NCBI GenBank assembly: GCA_963854735.1
Contig: OY978098.1
Span: 2,678,001-2,742,000 of the forward strand
Direction: 5' to 3'
DNA: 64,000 nt
From: Marvania coccoides
Lineage: Eukaryota > Chlorophyta > Trebouxiophyceae > Chlorellales > Chlorellaceae
In this document: positions 21,301-32,571 of the stretch, one piece after another
How the letters are laid out: each line of letters begins with the position of its first letter
How positions within the stretch are numbered: position 1 is the stretch's first letter
Program-made: the position numbers and the translations under genes
Notes under the pieces: model-generated
Seen by the model: only the letters and a program-made list of their open reading frames with translations
What the model was told of the DNA's origin: nothing
Database searches by the model: none

Positions 21301-24267
21301 AGCTCCTTGCGCCGACGCTCCATGAGCTCTTCCTCGGCGCGGCGCATGGCTTCCACCTCCTCAGCGCGCTTACGCTTGGCCTCTTCCTCCTCAGAGGCCG
21401 CCCGCCGGCGAGCTTCCTCTTTGGCCTCGGTGGCGTTGCGCTCGCGAGCCTCCCGGTCGGCGCGCTCCTTCTCCTTCTCGCGCGCCGCCTTCTCCTTTGC
21501 CTTGAGCTTGGCGCGCGCCTTCTTCTCCTTCTCCTGCCGCTGCTTGTCCTCCTGGTCCAACTGCAAATATGTTTTAAGAACAACGAGAAATGATTAGAGA
21601 AAAAAAACCAGAAATCGAATGAAACAAGAGACGAAAACTAGCTAAAGAAATGAATTAATTAAGAAACGAATGTAAATAGAAAGAAAAAAGCTCACCTCCA
21701 TGCGGATGACCTCATCCTCCGCCTCTGCTGCCTTCTTGGCCGCCCACTCCAACCCCAGAGCGTCCAGCTTCTCCTGCAGGAACGGCATCACCACCTTGCC
21801 AGAGATGGCGATCCCAGGGTCGTCGCAGGCCACGTTAATGGCGAAATTCTCGAGGTGTTGCACTGCCGCCCGCCCCTCCTCCAGCCGCCTTTCCACCTCC
21901 TTCAGCTGGCGCTTCACCGCGTCAAAGATGGTGCGGTCGTCGTTGGGGACGTACAGCTGCTTGCGGATGGAGGAGTGGAAGTTGTTTTTCAGGGACTCCA
22001 GGTCTTCAGCGTGGCGGGTGGCCGAGCGCACAGCCGCCACCAGAGCGCGCTGCGCTTCGTCCACCGCGCCCGCCTCCTCGTCCACCTCCCCGTCGGGTCC
22101 CACCGCCGACAGCGGCTTGCAAGCGGCCAGCAGGTCCTCCAGGTTGTCAATCATGGCGCACACATTGTGGCGCCACGAGTTCAGCTGTTTGATCTCCTGT
22201 TCGCGGCGCACCAGGCCCACCTCGATCTCCTGCTTGGACTCCAACACCTTTTGCAGGCGCGCGCCGGTCTTGCGGAAGGCCGTCTGCACCGAGATCTGCT
22301 CCTCAATGGCAGCGTCAGCCATCAGCGCCCGGTGCCTCTCCTCGGCAGCTGTGCGGAAGGTGCCGTCCACGGAGCGCGAGGGCGCTGACTTGACCTCCTC
22401 CAGGTCGCGCTTCAGCCGCTCGAACCGCGGCTCGCCGTGGCGCAGCTCCGCGGCGTGCGCTTTCAGGTCCCGCTTGGATGCCACCTGCTCCAGCTTCAGC
22501 GCGTGGACCTTGGCGGCCGTCAGCAGCGCCTCCCGCTTCAGCATGAACAGAATCACGTCCGCGGGCAGCTCAGGCAGCTCCTCAGCCTCGGCTTCACCGC
22601 CCCCAACAACCGCTGTCGCGGCCTTGTCATTGCCCTCCGTCACCTTTGTCCTTAGGTCGTACCTCTCTCCTAGCGAGTCAAATTCCTTGCGGGAGGCCAG
22701 CATCTGCGACAGCAGGTCGCGGGAGGACCGCGCGTGCTGCTCCCACAGCGCCTGGTCTTCCAGCGCCCCCACCAGCGCCTCAACCGCCGCTTCCGCGCTC
22801 GGCGGCTGCGATCCCGCGCTGCGGTGCGCCGCGTCGCGCGCTTTCTCAGCGGTAGACACAATCGTGCCGTACACCCACTCCAGCACCAGCCCAGCAGCGG
22901 TAGGGTCCTCCCCTTCAGCAGCCTGCCGGGGCTGGCCGTCCTCGCCCAGCACTCGGGACCGCAGGTGGCCCAGCCACTTGTCATTCACGCACAGCGCAGC
23001 GCCGTCCGGGATCAGCGAGAACAGGTCCACGTCCCCAATGGGCTCCTCATCTGGGTCCTCTTTCTCCAGGTCCTTGGCCTCTGGCTTCAGCTTTGACGAC
23101 AGAGCGTCGACCTTTTCGGTGAGGAAATCGATGATGCGGACTACGTCGTCCGGCAGCAGGCTCTCCAGGTCCTCGGGGTGCAGCTCGGAGCGCGTGGATT
23201 TGCGCGCAGACTCCGGGAGGACGTCACAAACGAAGGCGGTGACGGGGAGCACGCAGTGCAGGTTGAGGGACTCGTGCTCCGACTCCAGCGCGGTAAGGAT
23301 GGTGTTGATGAGCTCGATATTGGCGTCGCGGGAGGCGGCCACGGGGTCCTGGCGGCGGCCCAGGACGCTGGGGCGGCGAGCCATTGCTGCCTCTTCCTAC
23401 AAATACCGAAAGACAGCAAAGCCATTATAATGATATTATTATTACTATCGCTGTAAAATAAAAGGACAAACACACACACACACACAGAAAGATAAATAAA
23501 GCCAGCTATAAACAATAATTATATATAGTAGCTGCCTAAAATTAATATGAAATGAAGGGGAGGGATGAAGGGGAGGGAAGGGGAGGAGAAAAAATCTCCG
23601 CACCTGTGTCGCTCGCTGCTCTTGCACCTTTGTCAGCAGGTCCTGCATGCGCTGTCGCAGGGCGGCCTCGGGGGCGCGCTCCACAGGGCGCGACCCCTCG
23701 GGGTCACGCGGCAGCACAGCCCTCAGCTCATCCCCCAGGACCTCGTCCTCTAGGTGCTTCCGAAACGCCTCAGAATCACGAAACTCAGCGTCCTCCCGGG
23801 GCCACTGCCACACTTTCCAGGTGCCGTGCTGCCGGGAGCGCGTAATGCCCGTCTCCAGCACCTCATCCAGCTCAGGCTCCAGTGTCAGGACGAGCTGCCC
23901 CGAGGCCAAAGCTTCGGCCACGTCGGCCTCCGTGGCCGCGCGGCTGAGGGCAGCTTGCTGCTTGGCGTACGCGCGGAGCTGGTCCAGGGGCACAGTCAGC
24001 AGGGTCTCGCGCTCCTGGGGGGAGAGAGACTCCCAGAGGGGGCGAACAGTGGCCATGCGCTCCTGCGGGGGAAGCAGCTGCTGCTGCTCCAAAAACAGCT
24101 TTTCCGGGCCCTGCGGAGGGGAGGCGGCGGTGGGGATTGAGATGCTGTATTTCTGGGTTATTTTTGGAGCGCAGGGAAGCACGAAACGGCTTGTTTACCT
24201 TGGGTCCATTTTGCTTCGGCTGGCCCCTGGCCTTGGACTTGGAGCCCTTTTTCTTGGTACCAGCCAT
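18311..24267 (-). CDS. Large USP-fold (C19) ubiquitin hydrolase-related protein
   Basis: Five exons: 24199-24267, 23604-24110, 21696-23396, 18934-21560, 18311-18812; 1801 residues. Order of parts: a Lys-rich start (MAGTKKKGSKSKARG); a long helical region; a strongly charged coiled coil (LDQEDKQRQEKEKKARAK onward); a Pro/Met/Gly-rich low-complexity stretch; then a USP fold. The Cys box reads GLTNAPGLYNCFVNVIIQCL, with one extra residue before Cys compared with GLxNxGxxCY. The His box reads CYSSSHYFAFALNEEVGQWLLLDD. This matches the plant DUF627/DUF629 'ubiquitin carboxyl-terminal hydrolase-related' group and resembles animal USP53/USP54. Cys and His are both present, but relatives are often weak or inactive, so activity is uncertain. 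Intron 2 contains a (CA)n run at 23470-23486. Confidence 0.88.
23470..23486. repeat. (CA)n microsatellite
   Basis: About 8.5 CA/AC units within an intron of the USP-like gene. Confidence 0.9.
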
Positions 24268-25105
24268 TTTCAGTCCGTCATTTTAGAAACCCTGGTGGAC
24301 CAATGGGAGAGGGGGTGAGTGAAACCGCGGCACTTTTTGTGAGGACCAAGACAAGAACGATGACATTGACAATTTGCAGGGAGGGTCAGAAACTTCGCCA
24401 AATGGGGCGTAGCAGAACAAAAACATCAAATTTATATGCGTCCAAGAAGGAACACGGCGTTAAAGCTCCCACGACTCATTTCGACAGACGACAAGTCCTC
24501 ATATATCCTCCATAAGCTCGGAGGCTCGGCGCAAGAACAAGCCGACATTCCGGTTTATTTAGACGAAACACACCTGGAGAAATGTGCGAGCTCCGTTCAG
24601 CCCGGTATCTCAAGCTGCCATGTTCGAGGCGGCTCAATTTAAACACTTATGCTAAAATGGGCGAGTGATTTTGCTGCACAGCTGAAGTATCAATCGTTGG
24701 TGGTAAATGTGGTTTATATTTGAAAGGAAAATGTTCGTAGAGGAAAAATCGGATGGGAGAGGATGATAGGTGAGGAAAGTCTGTGGGAGGGGTCTGGAAG
24801 GTGGAGGGGCCAAGATTCAAACTAGCCATAGACTCATGGAAACTGTGTGCCTGCGTCCAGGACAGAGAGCCATGCCATGCTGATGCTAAACAAGCTACAA
24901 TCTAGTCATGCGCTGCCACCGCCTTACCACAATACCGCTCCTCGAAACACTTCTGTTTTGTAATCTTGTTTTTGATTACTCTGTCAACATTAAAAATGAA
25001 AAAAAAACATACATTGAAAGTTGAATTTCAGAAAATTTCAGGAATAAAAACCACTTCATTGGGGGAGGGTCATGTTGAGCTCATGGTCGTTAAAAAAGAG
25101 CCAAA
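24268..25105. other. 838-bp spacer
   Basis: Lies upstream of the USP-like start (-) and downstream of the BACK-protein stop (-). The USP-like promoter must be here. AT-rich; no gene recognised. Confidence 0.45.
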
Positions 25106-27009
25106 TTAAATCTCAGTTTCGTTTGTAGAGTACGCCTCGTTGACACGGTCTGAAAAATGGGGCGGGGTAGCGGGAGTGGGGGGCACAGCCTCCTCCTCCC
25201 CCCGCTGATAAAAATTGCCATACAGTTCAATGTAGCTCAAGCATACATGGCGGGGTTTGGCCACCTCCATGTTGGGCGCAAGCTGCAGTATCCGGAAATG
25301 GCGGTAGGCGGCCGTGGCTGCCGGCCCTGCCACTGCCCACGATGCGTATTGCCCCGGCAGCTTGAACGTCCGGTCTCCTTCGTGCCTGCGCAGGGAGGTC
25401 CACGCCGCGCCGTCCTGCGACCCCTGCAGCTCCCAGTCCCTCAGAAAATCAGTGGAACCGTCCGCTCTGAGGGTGTAATAGTTGCACTGGAGAGCGTGCT
25501 CAGCACCAAGGTCAACTGCCCACCAAGACACCAAGCCGCCGCCACCAGCCTCCCTCCTGGGGCCCGCGAAGTTGTTACGCAGGAAGGCGCCGCTGAGCAG
25601 CGCTCGCGGGTCGGTGCCGCGAGCCACGGGGCTGCTGGCAGTGACGGCGAGCAGCCCGGCAACAGCAGGGTTTATCCACTTTTGAGCGCCGTAGCGCGTG
25701 CCGATGTGCCAGCAAACGCCGTTGTGATCGCCATCGTACAGGTATATCAGCTCGGTGCAGCCGTGCGGGGAGCGCCTTTGAAATCGCACCGAGGCGGCAG
25801 CTTCTGAAGGCGGCAACTCTCGCACCAGCCGCTCCGCGCGCACCGAAGCGGCGCCCAGCATGGGAATAGCCCCCAGCCGCGCTTCTGCCACAAGTTCCTG
25901 CAGCAGGGCGCTCTTCGTGTGCAGCAAATCCGCTGCAACGGCGTCCAGTTCAGCGCCCGGCATTAAAGGAAATCTCACGTGCGGCAACAGCGATTCCACG
26001 TCTGCCAGGGTGCGTGTAGGCGCATGAGACCGTCGCGCATCGTCCTCGTGCCGCGGGCCGCGCACCACAGCGTCGCTGCCCCCCGCCCAAGACACGAGAG
26101 CGTCAAAAAGCTCTTTCTCTCCACACACCAGCGATTGGTGCTGCAAAACGTCGCCCAGGCTAGTCACCGTCAGCCCCTCAAAGCCTTCAGGGTCCTCCCG
26201 CAGAATGGCGGGCAGCTGGCGGGCAGCAGCCTCCACCGCGCAGTCCCTAACGCTGTCAATCACGGGAGCGATGGCATCGGCAACAGTCAGCATCCCGCAG
26301 ATGGAGGCTGGACCCAGAGACTGCAGCAGCTGGCGGCAGCAGAGGTCCAGCAGGGAGGGGGGTTGGTGGGAGGTGGAAAGTGCGGTGGGGGGAGAGAGCA
26401 TGGAGGAAAGTGGCATGGAGGGTCGCACACGAACGTTTCGATACCCCACGTGCTTGTCCCAGGCGCTGAGGCCCACGAAGCGGATGTCGGGGATAGGGTT
26501 TGCATCTTTCCAGCGGCAGCATGCAGCGGTGGACAGCGACGGCTCCCCTGTGCCCACTGCAATTTCGCCGACATCGTAGCTCACCCAAAATTTCGTGAAG
26601 CTCGTTGCGCTGAGCTTCGACCCCGGGACGTTGCTGGCCGCGTGGCACAGCTCCCCGTCTTTTTCGATCTTCAGGCAGCTGTTGCGGTGGCTGCCCAGGA
26701 TGAGGGTGTAGTTGGGCTCGACGGGGGAAGAGGCCCGAGCCTCGGCATTGCGAGGGCTCGAGCTCAGGTGCTGCCACCGCCGAGAGCCGCATTCAGGCTT
26801 CAGAATGATCGTCACATCGTTTTCGCCTGCTCGAAAAACGGGGTTTGGAGTGATTTGAGGGGCCATTCAATCTTTTGGGAAAACCGAAACTTGCCTTTTA
26901 CTTCAAAACTGATGACGCCGCGGCTGCCTTGCAGCTCGTGACTCACGCCCGTCAGCCAAGCGCACTCAAAAGGGGGCACGATAAGCACCCTCTGCGCTAA
27001 GTTGGCCAT
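25106..27009 (-). CDS. FAMeT-domain, BACK and discoidin (F5/8-type C) protein
   Basis: Two exons, 26895-27009 and 25106-26826, 611 residues. The intron (26827-26894) is GC-AG: donor AAAAG|GCAAGT, acceptor CGAGCAG. Only this joins GVISFEVKG to ENDVTIILKP and restores the match to plant At2g30600-type proteins; reading through meets a stop. Domains: a farnesoic-acid O-methyltransferase-like lectin fold (about residues 20-150; TLILGSHRNSCLKI, FWVSYDVGEIAVGTGE, VGLSAWDKHVGYRN); a BACK-like helical region (about 200-330); and a galactose-binding/discoidin-like domain (about 380-590; WWAVDLGAEHALQCNYYTLR, DWELQGSQDG, FRILQL). The BTB/POZ domain expected between FAMeT and BACK in the plant relatives is not visible; a Ser/Pro linker is there instead. 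Without BTB, a CUL3-adaptor role is doubtful. Diverges from HslV. Confidence 0.85.
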
Positions 27010-27218
27010 TTTTTAAATAAGAATGCATGTAATCAGTCTGGTCGAGACATCGTGTGGTGATGACAAAAAACTGAAAGAGTAAATTAATTTAAATAACGAG
27101 TTTGCAAAAGATCGAAACATGAGATATTTTGCGAAAATCACAAATATTTCGAAAATGGCGTAAAACTCGCATTGTGGCTCACTATTCGACAAATCGTTTA
27201 TTAAAAAAAAGGTGAACG
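27010..27218. promoter_or_regulatory. Divergent promoter (BACK protein / HslV)
   Basis: A 209-bp AT-rich spacer between two start codons. Both promoters must fit here; no element named. Confidence 0.45.
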
Positions 27219-28308
27219 ATGCTGAGTGGGACGTCGCACAAGGGGCTCACGCTGCTCAGCTCCCTGCGCAACCTTTCGATCGCTCCTTTGATTAGCAGTC
27301 GTCTGGCGCACTCCTCCAGCTCTTCCGATGTTCACAGCACCACCGTGCTGGTCGTTCGAAAGGATGGCGACGTAGTGTGCGTGGCGGATGGGCAGGTGAC
27401 AATGGGCGGCACCGTTGTGAAGCCCAACGTCAGGAAAACTCGGAGGATCGGAGAGCACGCCATTGGGGGGTTTGCAGGGGCCACAGCAGACGCGTTTACG
27501 CTCTTCGAGCGGCTGGAAACCAAGCTGGAGGAACACCCAGGTAAGAAATGCCATTTTTCCCCTTCAAAAGGAGGTTTTGCCGCCTCTCCTTTTCGCTCTT
27601 CTCTAGTCATTAGTATAGGGTAAACAATGCAGTAGAAGACAGGGCGCAGAGCCGATGAATCAATATTGCAGACCACATGTTTATAGTCGCTCACCATTGT
27701 CCTCAATTTTGTCAATGCCTTTTTCAGGGCAGCTCACCCGGGCGGCAGTGGAGCTGGCGAAAATGTGGCGCATGGATAAATACCTGAGAAGGCTGGATGT
27801 AAGCTCTTTCATGCATTCATTTTGAGTTTATATTTTCCATTCGTAGACATTATTTAATCCTGAATTCACGCGCGAGGATAATTAAGCTCTGATGAATCCT
27901 GAATGAATGAACACTATTAGAGTGTATAATAAATTATCAATTTACCTTTCAACCGCAATTCAACCCCTTTCTTTTCTCCAAACGCATCAGGCGGCGTTGG
28001 TTGTGGCAGACAAGAACTTGAGCCTGCAGATCACCGGCAACGGCGACGTCCTGGAGCCCCACGATGGCATCATCGCCATCGGCAGCGGCAGCCCCTACGC
28101 CCTGGCAGCAGCAAGAGCCCTCATCGACGTGCCGGGCATGGATGCGCTCACCATCGCCAAGAAGGCAATGAGCATTGCTGCGGACGTGTGCATTTACACC
28201 AACACCAATTTCACGGCGCTTTCTATTGACGGTGAAGGGGCCATCAAGGACATAGATATCACCACTGGTGGTGAGATAGCAGCTGGCACAGTCGGAGGCA
28301 GCAAGTAG
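27219..28308 (+). CDS. hslV: HslV (ClpQ) threonine protease, probably mitochondrial
   Basis: Proteolytic core of the bacterial-type HslVU machine. Exons 27219-27540, 27728-27798 and 27991-28308; 236 residues. A 40-residue leader rich in Ser, Leu and Arg precedes [12 protein letters not shown]; Thr41 is the expected mature N-terminus and nucleophile. Conserved blocks: [88 protein letters not shown]. The TT start, spacing and length are those of HslV, not of 20S beta subunits. The leader suggests mitochondrial import (inference). HslU, its ATPase partner, is not in this window. Confidence 0.95.
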
Positions 28309-28492
28309 CATGTTGAGCATGTCGGTATACTGATTGTATCTAGGTTGCAATAATGAAACATTTGAATATTAATTATGTAAATTTTTACAGAAATTTAATG
28401 ATAAAAAAATAAAAATAAAAGGGCTGTTATATTGCTATTATTTCGTCGGAGTCGGTCTGTCGGTCAGCAGAGTGCAGGCGGTCTGTCATCTG

Positions 28493-31247
28493 TCATCGTG
28501 ATTGAATGGCAGCCCTTCTTGCCTGCGTCTCCACAAACACACCCAGCATTTTTGACTGCCAGTACGGCTGGCTATCGTCCAGCTGCCCGTCTTCCAGCCA
28601 ACCCTCCTCTTGCCCTGCAACAGAAGGCGACGGCACACAGTCCAGCCGACTGCGCAGCGTCCTGAACGCTTCTCCTTGAGGCAAGACCAGCAGCAGCGAG
28701 TACAGCGCTCGAAGCAGCCCTGGATGGCGGCGAGGAGCCAGCAGCTGTAGCCGCAGCGGCGCAAAGGCAGGCGCTTCGAGGAGGGTGGTCAGCTGGCCGA
28801 GTTCCACGGCACTGGAGGCCATTTCCGCGAGGAGGGGCTGCTCCGTGAGCTTGGAGATCATTGCGGAGGCCAGAGGGAAGGCTTGGGCCAGGAAAGCCAC
28901 CGAGAGCGCCGCAGCCACGCTGTGACTGAAGCCCGGGAAAATTGCAGTCAAGAAATCAACGCTGGCATCTGCTGACGCGAGTAGATTCCGACTCTCTTGC
29001 AGCTGCAAGCAAAATGAAACAGATCAATATGTTAATAACTTGATTTTCGGGGAAATGGATACAAAAAAAGGAAATTATCATAGCACAAAAAACACGAAAC
29101 GTCTCACCTCTGGGCTCGTCAGCAGCATGAGGCAGGCCGCCTGCGCCATCATTCTCCCAAATTCCAGGTCAGGCTCATCCGCCAGCAGCGCTGCCAGCGT
29201 GGTGGTCACCTGCCTGGCACCCATCCTCCTGCACATCTGCTCTACGATCGTTGCCCCCCTGCGCTGCAGAAGGTGGGCGCCCAAAGCGCCCCTGAAGCAC
29301 CCCAGAACTGAGGAAAGCGCCCGGCGCAGGCCCTCACTGCCAGCCCCTGATGCCACAGCCAGCACTGCTGTGGCTTCGTACACCACTTTGTCTGACGTGG
29401 AGGAAAGCGCATCGCACAGCGCGGGCAGCACCGCAGAGTCTAGCTGCAGCGCCACGCCGCGCTCGCTGCCCAGCTGCAGCAGTGTAGCTGTCCAGCGCAG
29501 CGCCTCCAGTTTTGCCGTTTCTTGCAGCGCCCCGATCCCCTCTGCTGCCTCCTCCAGGAGCTCGCCCACGTCGGCAGTGTTCAGCAGCTCTGTAGCCTCC
29601 ATGAGATCCTCATTAAGATCCCCACCCAGCGCTTGCATGGCCGTATCTGTGGGTATTTCAAAGAAGAAAGGAAAAGTGGTACAGTCAATCCAGGGACAAG
29701 AGGGGGGGGGGAGACATCGTAATATTAATAATGAAATTACTGACTACGGTTCTCATTTGAAACAAGAACAAAAGGCAAAAGTGAGCGATGCTTACCTGGC
29801 GTATCCAAGCACTGAAGGCACGCGCGCAGCAGCGGGGCAGCCATTTTGCTGAGGTCTGGCGCCGCCGCAAGCAGCAGCGTGCGCAGCCAACTCACCGCCG
29901 ACCTTGCTCCTTTCTTCCAAGGCCGAGGCTCCTCATCGCTCCTCGCCTCCGCCTCGGCGTCCGCGAGCCACGTGGTCAGCACCTCGGCCAGCGCAGCGAC
30001 GTCCACCAGGGACGGCGTTTCTGCCACGTCCTCAGAGAGCTGCCCGAGCAGCTTGCCAGCCCCCGCCCGTACCTCGGGCGCTTCAGAGTCCAAGTAGGCC
30101 AGCATGCCAGGCAGCAGCTGCGGCAGGGCCCGCAGCAGGTGCCCGCTTCTGTAGGGCAAGCCATCCAGCAAAGACACCCATCCTAGCAAGAATTGGCGCT
30201 GCTGGGAAGAGTCGGGGATGGCGAGGCAGCCAGAGAGCTTAGGAAGAAAGGCATCGACGTCGAAGCTGGGGGTCTCTGCGATGCAGGTTTTGATGAGGTC
30301 GTCGAGAATGGAGGCCGCATTTTGCACGCTGCGGTCGGGGTCGCTGCACAGGCGGAATAAAATGTCAAAAATTTCATGGAACACGATGAGGATGGCGGGC
30401 CGCGTGCTCTTGGCCACGTTGTACAGCGCTTCCAGAGCGTAGTAGCGAATCCGGTTGTCTGCAATGGGGTGTTGATGGGCAAGGGGGTTAGAAAACGCGA
30501 GCTGAGAGATGAAACAAGATTGGAACAGAGGCCCGGCAGTGATGTCAGAGTTTTGCAGTACAAATATTATGAATATTAATTATGTTGTCCATAAAATTGT
30601 TATTTACTCCCCATAAAATCTCACCTGGATCGGTGCATGCAGCGAGGATGGGAGGCGCAACTCGCCGCATGAAATCATCCTGCTCGAACCCCTCCAGCCG
30701 CCTTCCGCCTGCCGACAGCCCCACAGCTGCAGCGGCCAGGCACAGCAGGGCGCCTTTCCGAGTGTTGGGGCTAGAAGGGCCGGTTGCATGGCTGGCGAGC
30801 GCGCCCACCAGGTCAAATATCTTGGCCTTTCCAGCTTCTTGCTCGTTTTTGGCGAGGTTAATGACCAGCTTTTCGACCTCCAGCGCCGCCCGCTTTCGCC
30901 CGTCATAACTCTGCAAAACAAATCATATAAATGAGCGGGGTTGAGAGTCTAAACTCGCATTAAACTATTTATAGATAATATATCACATTAATGCTGTTTC
31001 CTACGAAATCTAATCACAGTAACGAGCGAATCAAGAGATCGTATATATATTAATAATAAAAATTCAGACGAAGCAAGGACACCGCTGCCATGAAAAAAAT
31101 TATGAAATCAAGGCGGTGCTTTAAACGCTGGATTAACAAATTATAAAAACTTTGAGCACAACTTGACATCGTAAATCGTCTCACTTTGTCTCCAATGCTT
31201 CTCTGAACCCCCACAGGGAGCTCAAATCCATACATTCGTTTCATCAT
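28493..31247 (-). CDS. VAC14: VAC14, scaffold of the PI(3,5)P2 complex
   Basis: HEAT-repeat scaffold that holds PIKfyve/Fab1 and Fig4 on vacuole or endosome membranes. Exons: 31185-31247, 30625-30910, 29796-30458, 29108-29646, 28493-29002; 686 residues, shorter than fungal or animal VAC14. N-terminus: SYDGRKRAALEVEKLV, NTRKGALLCLAAAAVGL, then TDP|DNRIRYYALEALYNVAK, followed by the Fab1-binding type repeat DRSVQNAASILDDLIK and FDVDAFLPKL. C-terminus: FGRMMAQAACLMLLTSPE|LQESRNLL, then LRLQLLAPRRHPGLLRALYSLLLVLPQ and FRTLRSRLDCVP, which is the conserved VAC14 C-terminal block. The start at 31247 is one of two nearby ATGs. Confidence 0.92.
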
Positions 31248-31891
31248 TTTTTTTTTTTTTAATTGTGGCTGGGAATCACAGAGTCTGGACTCAATTGCAA
31301 GCGCTTTCCACCAGCTGCAGCCTGAGGCTCATGCATCGCATTAAGCTCGCAGTCTCAATTGGACGTGTTGCCGCGCTCATCGACGTTGTTTCAGCGGTCG
31401 TGAGGCCGCTGGTGGGCAAGCTTCGTCGCGAAAACAACGCTCCTGATGCGTCCACGCAAACAACAGGACGACCGAGGGAAGGGTGACTGACCTCTGACGC
31501 GTGTTTACGTGTTCGAATGGCAGTCACGGAATTACTTCCGTGTGATGGCCGTCAGTTTGTTTTCTGAGATTTCCGCGAGCATGCAGCTCAGAAGGGTTGC
31601 GGAAGGGGCATTTTTGGTGTTTCTTCTTATTAATTTACACGGTTATTCTAAGAGAAGATTGTCGATTATCAAGTTGCATGGCGTCACGGAGTTTTCTTCT
31701 TAGCTTGCATGCTGTCTGCCTTCCATGTACCGCATTGCGCCTGGAATGCTGATTCTAAGCTGGAAAATATCCTTTCACAATTAAATCTTTGGCAAAGCAA
31801 AACCAACCGCCCCTTTAAGCAATTTTTTTGCACTAAAACGCAACGCTGCCACTGCAGCGGTCTCTTTTAATTTTATTTTCTTCAACTACGT
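31248..31891. other. Spacer upstream of VAC14
   Basis: 644 bp between the VAC14 start and the stop of the next minus-strand gene. It begins with a T run (about 31248-31260), so an A run lies just upstream of VAC14. No gene recognised. Confidence 0.45.
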
Positions 31892-32376
31892 CTAGGCCTC
31901 AGTGGACCCCTTCCGTGCAGCGTTCTCCTCAGCCAGCTGCCTCGCCATATTCCGGGCCAACTGCATCCAATGAATGAAGTGAAAAGAAGTTAATTTTGTG
32001 AACCTGCAATTTTCTTTCAAGTTGTTGGCGTTCCCGTCAAGAATAGAAGCATGTCATTCATCGAATTGGCCTTTTTCAGAACATGCAGCATAATGCCTCC
32101 TCCCAAACACGTACCGCCTGCTCCTCGGCTGCACGCTGCTCGGGAATGACGTAAAAGTAATAGGCCAAGCTGCCCGCAACGGCCCAGGCAAACAAGTTCT
32201 GCAATTATCCGAAGGGGTTCGGTAGGGGAATGGGCAGTGAGAGGAGACACAGAGGCTCGTTTATATGTTTAAATCATATGATTGAAGCTCACTCGTGTTC
32301 CACGAAAACCAAGCGAATCAGAAATTATTTTTTTAAACCCAGACTGGCGTTGAAAGCCGGCTTGCCCGCGGTTCAT
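31892..32376 (-). CDS. Small single-pass membrane protein, unknown (78 residues)
   Basis: Assembled from three exons too short to stand out as open frames: 32293-32376 (28 codons), 32115-32198 (28 codons) and 31892-31960 (22 codons plus stop). All junctions are phase 0 with GT-AG borders (ACGA|GTGAGC, GCG|GTACGT; acceptors ATTGCAG and ATGCAG). The product starts MNRGQAGFQRQSGFKK, has one hydrophobic segment (LFAWAVAGSLAYYFYVIP) and then a charged helix (EQRAAEEQALARNMARQLAEENAA). A basic N-terminus, one membrane span and a charged C-terminal helix are typical of small mitochondrial inner-membrane subunits or assembly factors; that is inference and I do not recognise the family. Confidence 0.7.
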
Positions 32377-32571
32377 GATTCTGAGCTATATGGCATTTTT
32401 AAAATGTTGCTATATTCAGAATTGTTATATTGATACAATTCCGACCAAAACCAACTTTTTTGGCGCGCAAGCGTCGTTCGCTATTTTTGTTCTTTCGCTG
32501 GGCCAAACAGAATTTGAAAATCACACTTGATACAGAACCAAAAGAGCGTGTGTTCAGCTGTCCAGATCCGT
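32377..32571. promoter_or_regulatory. Divergent promoter (small membrane protein / USP7)
   Basis: A 195-bp spacer between start codons, the shortest divergent promoter in the window. AT-rich; no element named. Confidence 0.45.

Noticed and set aside
21700..23430. A 576-codon open frame antisense to the USP-like gene
   Set aside because: Ser/Arg-rich translation without similarity, explained by codon bias on the other strand.
26827..26894. Translation of the BACK gene starting at an ATG in the second exon (26866)
   Set aside because: The upstream exon 26895-27009 encodes the conserved start of the family (APFxCAW-like block) and joins in frame by a GC-AG intron.
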